Made by a program: the position numbers and the translations under genes
From: Crossiella cryophila
Lineage (GTDB): Bacteria > Actinomycetota > Actinomycetes > Mycobacteriales > Pseudonocardiaceae
Assembly: GCF_014204915.1 (NCBI RefSeq)
Contig: NZ_JACHMH010000001.1
Location: forward strand, 6,783,501 to 6,847,500
Length of the DNA stretch: 64,000 bases
Reading direction: 5' to 3'
In this document: positions 32,980-40,608 of the stretch, in pieces
Layout of the letters: each line of letters begins with the position of its first letter
Numbering within the stretch: position 1 is the stretch's first letter
The notes under the pieces: model-generated
Told to the model about the DNA's origin: nothing
Database searches by the model: none
The model's input: only the letters and a program-made list of their open reading frames with translations

Positions 32980-33741
32980 CTCCGCCAGGCAGGTGACCAC
33001 GTGGTCCGGCGCGGGCTCACCGACCGGTCGGTCGGGACCCTGGTGGACCAGGATGGTGGCCAGCCCGGCCCGGTGGCCGCCCAGGATGTCGGTGTCCATC
33101 CGGTCGCCGATCACCGCGATCCGGCCGGGGCCGAGCAGTGCCCTGGCCACGTGGAAGATCTCCGGCTCCGGTTTGCCGATCGAGCGGGCCCGGCGGCCCA
33201 GCGCGGTCTCCACCGCGGCCAGGATCGCGCCGGTGGCGGGCCATGGCCCCTCCGGCATCGGGAAGGTGGCGTCCCGGTTGGTGGCGAACAGCTCCGCGCC
33301 GTTGTCACCGGCCCGGCAGGCCGCGACCAGTTCGGCGTAGTCGAACCCGCTGTGCCCGCCGACCAGGATCCGGTCCGCGATCCCGGCCTCGGCCGAGGAG
33401 AGCACGGTGGCGCCGGCGCCGGCGACCTCGGCCCGCAGTTCGGGCGAGCCGATCACGTACACCTGGCCGCGGGTGTCCGCGACCCGCACGGCGGCCGCCC
33501 AGCCGGAGGTGACCACCGAATCGGCCTCGGCCGCGATGCCCAGTCCGCGCAGGCGGGTGGCCACCGCGGCCCGGCCGAGGCGGGGATCGTTGGTGAGGAA
33601 CACGATCCCCTTGCCCCGGCGGCTCAGTTCGGCCAGCGCCCGCACCGCGCCCGGCAGGGGCTGCCAGCCCAGGTGCACGACCCCGTCGAGGTCAACCAGG
33701 AAGCCGTCGTAGTACTCGGCGAGATCGTTCACCTCACACAC
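32962..33741 (-). CDS. HAD-IIA phosphatase (NagD-like), last gene of pyrimidine operon
   Basis: 259 aa. Motif I is FLVDLDGVVHLG, motif II VFLTNDPRLG, motif III the lysine of SIGKPEPEIF, motif IV VIGDRMDTDILGG; a C2 cap lies between. NagD-type enzymes dephosphorylate nucleotides and small sugar phosphates, so it could remove the phosphate from a pyrimidine nucleotide, ribose 5-phosphate or a phosphorylated product. GTG at 33741 overlaps the upstream hydrolase gene by 8 bp (a GTG at 33732 is also possible). Fourth gene of the TS-like/methyltransferase/MilB-like operon. Confidence 0.88.
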   Translation of the reverse strand: MCEVNDLAEYYDGFLVDLDGVVHLGWQPLPGAVRALAELSRRGKGIVFLTNDPRLGRAAVATRLRGLGIAAEADSVVTSGWAAAVRVADTRGQVYVIGSPELRAEVAGAGATVLSSAEAGIADRILVGGHSGFDYAELVAACRAGDNGAELFATNRDATFPMPEGPWPATGAILAAVETALGRRARSIGKPEPEIFHVARALLGPGRIAVIGDRMDTDILGGHRAGLATILVHQGPDRPVGEPAPDHVVTCLAELLHPR

Positions 33742-34216
33742 CTTCGACGACAGGTTCCCGATCCGCCAGCCGGTTCACCAGTGCGGCCACCTCGTCCACC
33801 AGATCGTCACCGATGGTCAGGTAGGTGACGTCGGCGACCGTGTGCAGGCCGCGCACCAGGAAGGCGTACTCCCGGTCCGGCTCCAGCAGCAGCACGATCG
33901 GCTTGCCCAGCGCCGAGGCCCAGCCGATCTCGATGTGCGTGCCCGGCGAGGCCGGGTGGCCGGGGAAGGCCACGAACACGGTGCTGTCGGAGATCTCCTC
34001 GTAGTCCAGCCGGGTGCACTCCTCCGGCCGCAGGAACTCCTTGCCCCACGCCTCCCTGCGGTGCGCGTTGTGCACCTGGTAGCCCTCGGCCTCCAGGCGG
34101 TCGATCAGCGCCTCGAAGCGGGCCTTCTCGGCCACCCGCATCGCGCCGGTGTCATCGACCAGCGCCTTGAACGGGCCGGCCAGGAAGACACTGCGACGGG
34201 AACCTGTGCTGCTCAT
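33734..34216 (-). CDS. MilB/BlsM-like nucleotide N-glycosidase (nucleoside 2-deoxyribosyltransferase superfamily)
   Basis: 160 aa. The fold is recognised from VFLAGPF, YQVHNAHRREAWG, DSTVFVAFPG and PASPGTHIEIGWASALGKP. Glu96 in HIEIGWA aligns with the nucleophilic glutamate of the superfamily. The closest family I recall is MilB, which cleaves 5-hydroxymethyl-CMP to free base and ribose 5-phosphate in mildiomycin synthesis, and BlsM of blasticidin S. Its ATG follows the methyltransferase stop with no gap. Next to a TS-like gene, a role in releasing a hydroxymethylated pyrimidine base is the natural reading. Confidence 0.85.
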   Translation of the reverse strand: MSSTGSRRSVFLAGPFKALVDDTGAMRVAEKARFEALIDRLEAEGYQVHNAHRREAWGKEFLRPEECTRLDYEEISDSTVFVAFPGHPASPGTHIEIGWASALGKPIVLLLEPDREYAFLVRGLHTVADVTYLTIGDDLVDEVAALVNRLADREPVVEGV

Positions 34217-34951
34217 TCACTTCACCCCGGAGACGATCAGGAACGGTGGACGGGTGGCCTCGGCGGGCGGCGTTTCCGCCTGCGCCGCCGCGGCCGGGTC
34301 GAGCAGTGGCTGGGCCACGGTGATCTCGCGGAAGCCGGCCTCGGCCAGCACGTCGAGGTAGGTCTGGCGCGGCCAGTGGTGGTCGATCAGTTCCAGCACG
34401 CCGCCGCCGGGCTGGTGCAGCAGCACCTGCCGCCGCTCGCCGTGCGCGTAGACCCGGCCGGGTTCGCCGCTGCGGAAGGTGGAGAAGCGGATGCCGGTGG
34501 TGTCCGGGTTGGTGTCCAGGATCGCGTACCTACCGCCCGGTCGGAGCACCCGGTGCACCTCGGCCACGATGGCCTTGATCTGGGCCTGCTCGCCGACGTT
34601 GATGAAGACGTAGCAGGACATCGCGGCGTCCACCGAGTCATCGGCGAGGAAGGGCAGGCCGCCGCTGTCGATCTGGTGGTACTGGATGCGCGGGTGGGCC
34701 CGGCGGGTGCGGGCGATGTCGAGCATGGCCGCGGAGATGTCGGCGGCCACCACGTGCGCCGCACTCGCGCCGACCACCCGGTTGGCGACCTTGCCGGGGC
34801 CGCAGCCGTAGTCGAGCACGGTGCGCACCGACGGGTCGCCGATGCCCAGCGCGGCGAAGACGGCCGGGTAGCCGATCAGCCGCTCCGGCAGGTCGTCGTA
34901 GGCGTCAAAACCGTCGGCGACGTCGACGGTGTCCTTCCACTGCGTGCCCAT
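34217..34951 (-). CDS. SAM-dependent methyltransferase of the pyrimidine operon
   Basis: 244 aa class I methyltransferase. Motif I VLDYGCGPGKVANRV, acidic loop VVAADISAAMLD, post-I SVDAAMSCYVFINV, motif III VLRPGGRYAILDTN. GAGGAG precedes the ATG by about 5 nt. It sits 7 bp after the TS-like gene and directly before the MilB-like gene. In a bacimethrin-type pathway a methyltransferase places the O-methyl group on C2 of the pyrimidine; that role is inferred from context only. A different small-molecule acceptor is possible. Confidence 0.85.
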   Translation of the reverse strand: MGTQWKDTVDVADGFDAYDDLPERLIGYPAVFAALGIGDPSVRTVLDYGCGPGKVANRVVGASAAHVVAADISAAMLDIARTRRAHPRIQYHQIDSGGLPFLADDSVDAAMSCYVFINVGEQAQIKAIVAEVHRVLRPGGRYAILDTNPDTTGIRFSTFRSGEPGRVYAHGERRQVLLHQPGGGVLELIDHHWPRQTYLDVLAEAGFREITVAQPLLDPAAAAQAETPPAEATRPPFLIVSGVK

Positions 34952-34958
34952 CGGCTCC

Positions 34959-35954
34959 TCAGCTCCCCACCGGTGTCCCGCTGGACACCGTCTGCGGCCA
35001 TTTCTGCTCCACCAGCGCGCGGTACAGCGGGGACAGCGCGGCCATCAGCTCGCCGTCGACCTGCTCCTGGCGCCGCACCCGGCGGTAGACCTCGAACATC
35101 AGCAGCACCTGCGCCCAGTACTCCGGCAGGCCCAGCACCTCGGTGTCGGGTTCCAGCCGGATCCGGTTCTGCCGCAGCGCTTCCTCGTACTCCAGCACCT
35201 GCCGCACCCACGGCCAGTTGTCGCCGACGGGCATCTCCGGGAACCGCGGCAGCACCGTCTCGTGCACGGCCGGGTCGGCGAGCACCTCGCGGGCACGCTG
35301 GTAATCCGGGTCGTAGAGGTGCACCGAACCCACCAGATGGGTATAGGAACCGAGTTCGGCACCCAATTCGCGGGCGAACATCTCCTGAATCAGCGTGAAA
35401 GAGAAAACGTCGCTGGTCATTCCGCGATAGGCGTCGTTGGCGCGCATGAAACCAACGCCGTGCAGTGCGCCCTCGCGGAGCATGAACTGGAGTCCGAGCG
35501 TGCAGGAGACGTCCGGATTTCCGGCGATGGCCAGTTCGTCCGCGTCGAATATCTGCAGCACGCAACGTTTGCTGTCCGGATCCTCCCGCAACTGCCGGAC
35601 CAGGGTCGGCCACTGCACCGGCCTGCCGTTGCCGCCGAAGAGCGCACGACCGTAGGCGGTGCCGGTCAGGCGCGTCCCGTCGGCGGAGTACTTGCGGATG
35701 CTGGGCGCGTAGTAGCCGATGAAGTCCAGGTCATCGCGCCCGGAGAGGTACCAGAGCGCCTCGGCGAAGTTGAAGACGAGGTTGAGCCTGCGCGCGGGCA
35801 CGAACGGGATCCGCTGGCTCGCCTCGCGCAGCCGGTACCGCAGACCGAGTTGTTCCCGGCTGGCGAAACCACGCGGCGCGTTGCGGTACGCGGGTTCGTC
35901 GATCAGTGATTTCAACACATGAGAATACGCCTGATGAAAGCCGTCGAATTCCAC
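34959..35954 (-). CDS. Thymidylate synthase homologue, probable CMP/dCMP hydroxymethylase (MilA/BcmA type)
   Basis: 331 aa. The TS fold is clear: the catalytic cysteine is Cys151 in NPDVSCTLGLQF, followed by RANDAYRGMTSDVFSFTLIQEM and HLVGSVHLYDPDY. In ThyA the asparagine that reads uracil lies eight residues after the Asp of SCDVF; here that position is Gln190, which argues against a normal dUMP methylase. Relatives such as MilA and T4 dCMP hydroxymethylase add hydroxymethyl from methylene-tetrahydrofolate to cytosine nucleotides. GTG start with AAGGA 6 nt upstream. First gene of a four-gene operon. Confidence 0.85.
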   Translation of the reverse strand: MEFDGFHQAYSHVLKSLIDEPAYRNAPRGFASREQLGLRYRLREASQRIPFVPARRLNLVFNFAEALWYLSGRDDLDFIGYYAPSIRKYSADGTRLTGTAYGRALFGGNGRPVQWPTLVRQLREDPDSKRCVLQIFDADELAIAGNPDVSCTLGLQFMLREGALHGVGFMRANDAYRGMTSDVFSFTLIQEMFARELGAELGSYTHLVGSVHLYDPDYQRAREVLADPAVHETVLPRFPEMPVGDNWPWVRQVLEYEEALRQNRIRLEPDTEVLGLPEYWAQVLLMFEVYRRVRRQEQVDGELMAALSPLYRALVEQKWPQTVSSGTPVGS

Positions 35955-36141
35955 CGGGGTCCTTCTGCCATTGACACGGATGCGCCGGATCGGACGCTAC
36001 TTCCCCGGCAGGGCGCGAAACAAGACGCGATCTCTGTCAAGCCTCGATCGAGTGACGCACGGGTGTGTTTCCCCTCAATCACGGCACTATTACGCCGCCT
36101 CGCGGTATGCCAGGATCCAGGCCGTGTCCGGAACCCAACTC

Positions 36142-37158
36142 ATGTCCGCGGCGGTACTGCGCGAACTCCGCGGCCCGATCACCGTGGAACAGCGCCCGCG
36201 CCCGGTGCCAGGTCCAGGTCAGGCGCTCATCCGGGTCCGCGCGGCCGGGTTGTGCCACACCGACCTGCACCTGGCCACCGGCGAGGCGATCGCCCCGCCG
36301 CTGCCGATCGTGCTGGGCCACGAGATCGCCGGCGAGGTCGCCGAGGTCGGTCCCGGCGTGGACGCGCCGGTGGGTCAGCGGGTGCTGGCCTACTACTACG
36401 ACGGCTGCGGCCGGTGCGCCTGGTGCGTTGGCGGCATGGAGAACCTGTGCGCCGCCCCGAACGCCAAGTGGGGCTTCGACACCGACGGCGGCCTGGCCGA
36501 GTACTTCCTCACCGCCGCCCGCTGCCTGGTCCCGATCGCGGAGCAGGTCTCCTTCGCCGAGGCCGCGGTGCTGGGCTGTTCGGGCACCACCGCGGTCCGG
36601 GTGGTGCGCGCGGTCGCCGAGGTGGCGCGGGGCGAGGTGGTCGTGGTGATCGGCGCGGGCGGGGTCGGCCTGGCGGTCACCCAGGTCGCGGTGGCCGAGG
36701 GCGCCACGGTGTTCGCGGTGGACCCGCACGAACCGAGCCGGGCCCAGGCGATCCGGTACGGGGCGACGGCGGCGGTCGATCCGAGGGCGGCGGATCCGGT
36801 GGCGGCGGTGCTCGCGGCCACCGGCGGGCGCGGCTGCGACGTGGTGATCGACACCGTCGGCAACGAGCACACCCCGGGCCAGGCGGTGCGGATGACCCGA
36901 CCGCGTGGTCGGGTGGTGCTGGTCGGCTACACCGACAAGCCGGCCGCGCTGGACGTGCTGGAGGTGGTGGTGCGGGAGACGATCCTGCGCGGCTCGGTGG
37001 GCGCGACCCTGGCCGACGCGCGCGCGGTCATGGCGATGGCGGCGGCGGGCCGGATCCGGGCGTGTGTGGCCGGCGAGTATCCGTTGGGCGGGGTGGACGA
37101 GGCGTTGCGCAGGCTGGCCGAGGGATCGGTGGTGGGCAGGCTGGTCGTGGTGCCGTAA
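36142..37158 (+). CDS. Zinc-dependent alcohol dehydrogenase (MDR family)
   Basis: 338 aa medium-chain dehydrogenase. Catalytic zinc ligands sit in GLCHTDLH and GHEIAGEV. The four-cysteine structural zinc site is CGRCAWCVGGMENLC. The Rossmann motif is VIGAGGVGLAVTQ. Substrate unknown; the sequence is closest in feel to NAD-dependent ADHs acting on primary or aromatic alcohols. ATG at 36142 is adopted; a GTG at 36124 preceded by AGGA is a fair alternative. It is divergent from the pyrimidine operon, about 190 bp away, and could be unrelated or could oxidise a hydroxymethyl group. Confidence 0.9.
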   Translation: MSAAVLRELRGPITVEQRPRPVPGPGQALIRVRAAGLCHTDLHLATGEAIAPPLPIVLGHEIAGEVAEVGPGVDAPVGQRVLAYYYDGCGRCAWCVGGMENLCAAPNAKWGFDTDGGLAEYFLTAARCLVPIAEQVSFAEAAVLGCSGTTAVRVVRAVAEVARGEVVVVIGAGGVGLAVTQVAVAEGATVFAVDPHEPSRAQAIRYGATAAVDPRAADPVAAVLAATGGRGCDVVIDTVGNEHTPGQAVRMTRPRGRVVLVGYTDKPAALDVLEVVVRETILRGSVGATLADARAVMAMAAAGRIRACVAGEYPLGGVDEALRRLAEGSVVGRLVVVP

Positions 37159-37231
37159 CGGCCGATGTCGAGATCGCCGGGTCGGCTCCGACCAGCTCGT
37201 GCACAACGGTTCCCGAGCACGAGAGGCGACC

Positions 37232-37996
37232 ATGGACTTCACCCGTCAGCACACCGAGATCCGCGTCCAGACCGAGGTGTTCACCGAGCTGGCCGGGGCC
37301 GACCCGCGGGCCCCGGTGCCCTCCTGCCCCGGCTGGACGCTCGGCGACCTGGTGCGGCATATCGGCGGCGGTCACCGCTGGGCCGCGGAGATCATCCGCA
37401 CCAGGGCGACCGGGTTCCTCCCCGATGACCAGGTGCGCAAGCTCGACGGCGACGACTCCCGGCCGCTGCCGCTGGACTGGCTGGTCGAGGGCGCGACCGA
37501 ACTGGCCGAGGCACTGCGCGCGGCAGGCCCCGGCCTGGCGGTCTGGACCCCGCTGACCTCGGGCGGCGGGACCGACTTCTGGGCCCGGCGGTTCGCGCAC
37601 GAGACGGTCGTGCACCGCGCCGACGCGACCCTGGCCGCCGGGATCCCGTTCACCGTGGCCACCGAGGTCGCCCTGGACGCCGTCGACGAGTGGATGATGC
37701 TGGACTCGCTGGCGCAGCACTTCGAGTACAACCCCGGCAAGCGCGCGCTGCTCGGCCCCGGCCGCACACTGGCCTTCGCGGCCACCGATGTGGACGCGGC
37801 CTGGTTCGTCGACCTCACCGGCGAGGTGATCGTCTCCGGCCGTGGCCGGGGCGCGGCGGCGGTGACCGCGCGCGCCCCGCTGACCGATCTGCTGCTGGCG
37901 CTGTACCGGCGGAAGCCCTTCGCCGGCAACGGGATCGCGGTCAGCGGCGATACCGCGCTGCTGGCGTTCTGGCTGACTCACATCGGGTTCGGCTGA
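37232..37996 (+). CDS. Maleylpyruvate isomerase/DinB-type family protein (TIGR03083-like)
   Basis: 254 aa. The N-terminal four-helix DinB-like domain carries VPSCPGWTLGDLVRHIGGGHRWA, with the histidines expected for metal binding (His40 region and FAHETVVHRADA further on). The C-terminal SCP2-like domain follows. Family members are mycothiol-dependent isomerases or proteins of unknown activity, common in actinobacteria. ATG at 37232 follows AGAGG. It is 73 bp after the ADH gene on the same strand and overlaps the convergent flavoprotein gene by 19 bp. Confidence 0.87.
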   Translation: MDFTRQHTEIRVQTEVFTELAGADPRAPVPSCPGWTLGDLVRHIGGGHRWAAEIIRTRATGFLPDDQVRKLDGDDSRPLPLDWLVEGATELAEALRAAGPGLAVWTPLTSGGGTDFWARRFAHETVVHRADATLAAGIPFTVATEVALDAVDEWMMLDSLAQHFEYNPGKRALLGPGRTLAFAATDVDAAWFVDLTGEVIVSGRGRGAAAVTARAPLTDLLLALYRRKPFAGNGIAVSGDTALLAFWLTHIGFG

Positions 37997-39000
37997 AGCA
38001 GCCCGGCCAGGCCGTGCCGGTCCGCGCCGAGCACCAGTTCGCTGAGCCGGGACTCCTGCTCGGGGCTGAACGCGCGGCGGCCGACCGCGCGGCGGGTGTC
38101 CTCCTGGACCAGGTCGGCGTTGATCGAGGTGGCCGCCGCCATGCCCGCGGCGGCCGCCATGACCACGCTGGCCATCAGCTCGGTCACGTTGCCCGCCGCC
38201 CACACCCCTGGCACCGAGGTCACGCCCCGCCCGTCGGCCTCGATGTGTTCGCCCATCGGGTGTTCGGTCAACGACAGCCCGAGGTCGGCGAGGAATCCGG
38301 CGCGGGCGGCGAACCTCGGCAGCACCGCGATCGCCCGCCGCGGCACCACCCGGCCGTCGGCCAGCCGGACCCCGGAGATCCGGTCCGCGGTGATCTCCAG
38401 CCCGGCCACCTCGCCCTCGACCACGGCGATCTCCCTGGCGGCCAGCTGCTCGCGGTCGGCGGCGGTCAGTTCGGGCGCGGTGTGCCGGAACAGCACCACA
38501 TCCGCGCTCCACTGCCGCAGCAGCAGGGTCATGTGCAGGGTGTGCGGGCCGCCGCCGAGCACGCCGATCGGCTGGTCCCGCACCTCCCAGCCGTGGCAGT
38601 ACGGGCAGTGCAGCACATCCCGGCCCCAGCGCTCGCGCACGCCGGGGATCTCGGGCAGCTCGTCGGTCAGGCCGGTGGTGATCAGCAGGCGGCGGGCGCT
38701 GAACCGCTCCCCGTCGGCGGTGTCCACCTCGAACCCGGTGGCGGTGCGACGGGCGGCGGTCACCGTGGCCTGGCGGACCTGTCCGCCGTAGCCACGCACC
38801 TCCGCCGCGCCCAGCTCGACGAGTTCGGCGGGCGGCAGGCCCTCGCGGGTGAGGAAGCCGTGCACGCCTTCGGCGGGGGCGTTGCGTGGTTCGCCCGCGT
38901 CCAGCACGAGCACGGAGCGGCGGGCGCGGGCCAGGGTGAGCGCGCCACTGAGTCCGGCCGCGCCGCCGCCGATGACCAGGACATCTACCTTGGTTGTCAT
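37978..39000 (-). CDS. Thioredoxin reductase-like FAD oxidoreductase
   Basis: 340 aa. FAD motif VLVIGGGAAGLSGALTLARARRSVLVLD, NADPH loop GVLGGGPHTLHM, and the redox pair in HCPYCHGWEVRD (CxxC). A second FAD motif lies in VPGVWAAGNVTELM. Many such proteins in actinomycetes are disulphide reductases outside the thioredoxin system, related in motif to holothin/gliotoxin-type dithiol oxidases. ATG at 39000. Divergent from a MerR regulator, which may respond to oxidative or drug stress and control this gene. Confidence 0.9.
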   Translation of the reverse strand: MTTKVDVLVIGGGAAGLSGALTLARARRSVLVLDAGEPRNAPAEGVHGFLTREGLPPAELVELGAAEVRGYGGQVRQATVTAARRTATGFEVDTADGERFSARRLLITTGLTDELPEIPGVRERWGRDVLHCPYCHGWEVRDQPIGVLGGGPHTLHMTLLLRQWSADVVLFRHTAPELTAADREQLAAREIAVVEGEVAGLEITADRISGVRLADGRVVPRRAIAVLPRFAARAGFLADLGLSLTEHPMGEHIEADGRGVTSVPGVWAAGNVTELMASVVMAAAAGMAAATSINADLVQEDTRRAVGRRAFSPEQESRLSELVLGADRHGLAGLLQPNPM

Positions 39001-39059
39001 GGCCCCACCGTGCGCCGCCGCTGGACGCCTTGGCAAAGTTCCTTGCTGATTTGGCAAGT

Positions 39060-39106
39060 CGGGCGCGGGTTGACCTTGACCCAGGGGCAGGGTCCATCCT
39101 CACCGG
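39060..39106 (+). promoter_or_regulatory. Possible MerR-type promoter
   Basis: In the gap between the divergent flavoprotein and MerR genes, TTGACCTTGACCCAGGGGCA is followed by GGGTC, giving a GACCC-n8-GGGTC-like dyad. The suboptimal spacing usual for MerR targets cannot be judged because the -10 element is unclear. Confidence 0.4.
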
Positions 39107-39883
39107 ATGACCCTCGGCGTCACGATCGGCCAGGCGGCGGCCTTCGTCGGCATCACCATCAAGACCGTGCGGCACTACCACCGGCACGGTCTGCTCGACG
39201 AGCCGCGGCGGGACAGCTCCGGCTACCGGCGCTACGGCTCACCGGAGTTGCTGCGACTGGTCCAGGTCCGCACGCTGGCCACCGCGGGCGTGCCGCTGGC
39301 CGAGATCAAGTCGCTGCTGGCGGCCGACGGCGAGCAGTTCGCGGCCGCCCTCGATGACGTCAAACGCCGCCTCACCAAACAGATCGAGGACCTCACCGCG
39401 CGCCGGGACACCCTGCACCGGCTCACCGAGGGCGACCGGGCGCTGCTGCCCGAACACGCGCTCGCGCTGCTGGACCGGCTGCCCGGCTTCGGCATGACCC
39501 CGGCCGATGTGGAGATCGTCCGGGAGGGCCTGGTGCTGGCCAGGGCGCTGGTCCCGGAGGACTTCGACGCCTACCTCGGCAACGTCGAGGCGGCCCTGGA
39601 CGACCCCCGGTTCGTCGAACTGCAACGACTCGGCTGGGCCGCGGCCGACTGGGATCCGGACGATCCCCGGCTTGAGACACTCGCCACCGCGATGGCCGAG
39701 CACTACCTCGCCAACCCCGCGCAGCTGGCCATCGTGACCGCCTTCCAGGGCCGCAGCGACCCGGCCGCCCGGCACGGGCTGATCAGCTACCACAACATGG
39801 ACAAGGCCCCGGCCTGGGCACGACTGACCGCGCTCACCGAGGCCAGACTCCGCGCCGCCGGGGTGCCCATCGCACATCGATGA
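39107..39883 (+). CDS. MerR family regulator
   Basis: 258 aa. The N-terminal MerR winged helix is TIGQAAAFVGITIKTVRHYHRHGLLDEPRRDSSGYRRYG, followed by the dimerisation coiled coil. The long C-terminal domain (about 130-258) resembles the TipA-S-like/antibiotic-recognition group, so a small organic ligand is likely. It lies 106 bp from the divergent thioredoxin-reductase-like gene. ATG start. Confidence 0.9.
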   Translation: MTLGVTIGQAAAFVGITIKTVRHYHRHGLLDEPRRDSSGYRRYGSPELLRLVQVRTLATAGVPLAEIKSLLAADGEQFAAALDDVKRRLTKQIEDLTARRDTLHRLTEGDRALLPEHALALLDRLPGFGMTPADVEIVREGLVLARALVPEDFDAYLGNVEAALDDPRFVELQRLGWAAADWDPDDPRLETLATAMAEHYLANPAQLAIVTAFQGRSDPAARHGLISYHNMDKAPAWARLTALTEARLRAAGVPIAHR

Positions 39884-40027
39884 CGGCGATGCCAGCACCG
39901 TTACCGCACGGTGACCGCTTGCTGACCTGAGCGGACTCGCATTTGCTCCCAGGTGAAGCAGCGGTAATGTCTCCTCATTACAACCAAACACGCTGGCGAT
40001 CCCGGCCAGTCCGGAAACGGAGCCAGC

Positions 40028-40603
40028 ATGAGCGCATCCCCCCGTCCAGCCAGCACTGGTTTCGCCGAAGCCAGGGCGCACGCCAGCCGGGTCGAGTTCG
40101 GTCAGCAGGTCCGCGCCGCCCGCACGGTCGCCTGCCACGCCACCGATCCGCAGGACCGCCACGACCTCCTGGCCATGCTCGGGCTGCCCAACCCCGAGCC
40201 CACCCCCGAGCCCCCGCCGCTGTCCCAGGCCCTGTCCAGCTACGTGCACGCCGTGGCCGCCGCGCTTGGCGTCTCCACCGACGGCGCACTGTGCGAGGTC
40301 ACCGACACGGCAACGGCCTACCTGGCCCTCACCCGTCGCTGGCCCGGCCTGCCCGGCCACGACCTGATGCTCACCTGGACCGAACGCCACGGCTGGCTGG
40401 TCGCGGTCGAAACCGACCCCGCGGAGACCCCCGTGGTCATCGCGAGCCTGGGCGCGGACCTGACCCCCGCCCCGGCCCTGGTGGCCCGGTTCGTGACCGA
40501 TGCACTGGCCGGTGGCGCGACCGCGGTCGGCTCGCCTGGACCGGTGGCCGACGCGGACCGGCGTGGACTGGCCGAGCGGATGGCCGCGCACTCGGTCGGC
40601 TGA
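40028..40603 (+). CDS. DUF6292-like protein
   Basis: 191 aa. From residue ~65 the sequence LSQALSSYVHAVAAALGV, YLALTRRWPGLPGHDLMLTWTERHGWLVAVE and VVIASLGADLTPAPALVARFV matches the pattern I associate with DUF6292, a family frequent in Pseudonocardiaceae and often present in many copies. The N-terminal ~60 residues are a polar, Pro-rich tail. Function unknown. GGAG lies 6 nt before the ATG. The 39884-40027 gap upstream shows only short dyads. It ends 6 bp before the end of the convergent pseudogene. Confidence 0.7.
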   Translation: MSASPRPASTGFAEARAHASRVEFGQQVRAARTVACHATDPQDRHDLLAMLGLPNPEPTPEPPPLSQALSSYVHAVAAALGVSTDGALCEVTDTATAYLALTRRWPGLPGHDLMLTWTERHGWLVAVETDPAETPVVIASLGADLTPAPALVARFVTDALAGGATAVGSPGPVADADRRGLAERMAAHSVG

Positions 40604-40608
40604 GTCGC

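Noticed and set aside
34959-35954. Housekeeping thymidylate synthase (thyA)
   Set aside because: The uracil-discriminating Asn position is Gln and the operon partners are a methyltransferase, a MilB-like hydrolase and a phosphatase.
36905-37231. N-terminal extension of the DinB-type protein
   Set aside because: It overlaps the ADH gene in another frame; AGAGG before the ATG at 37232 marks the real start.
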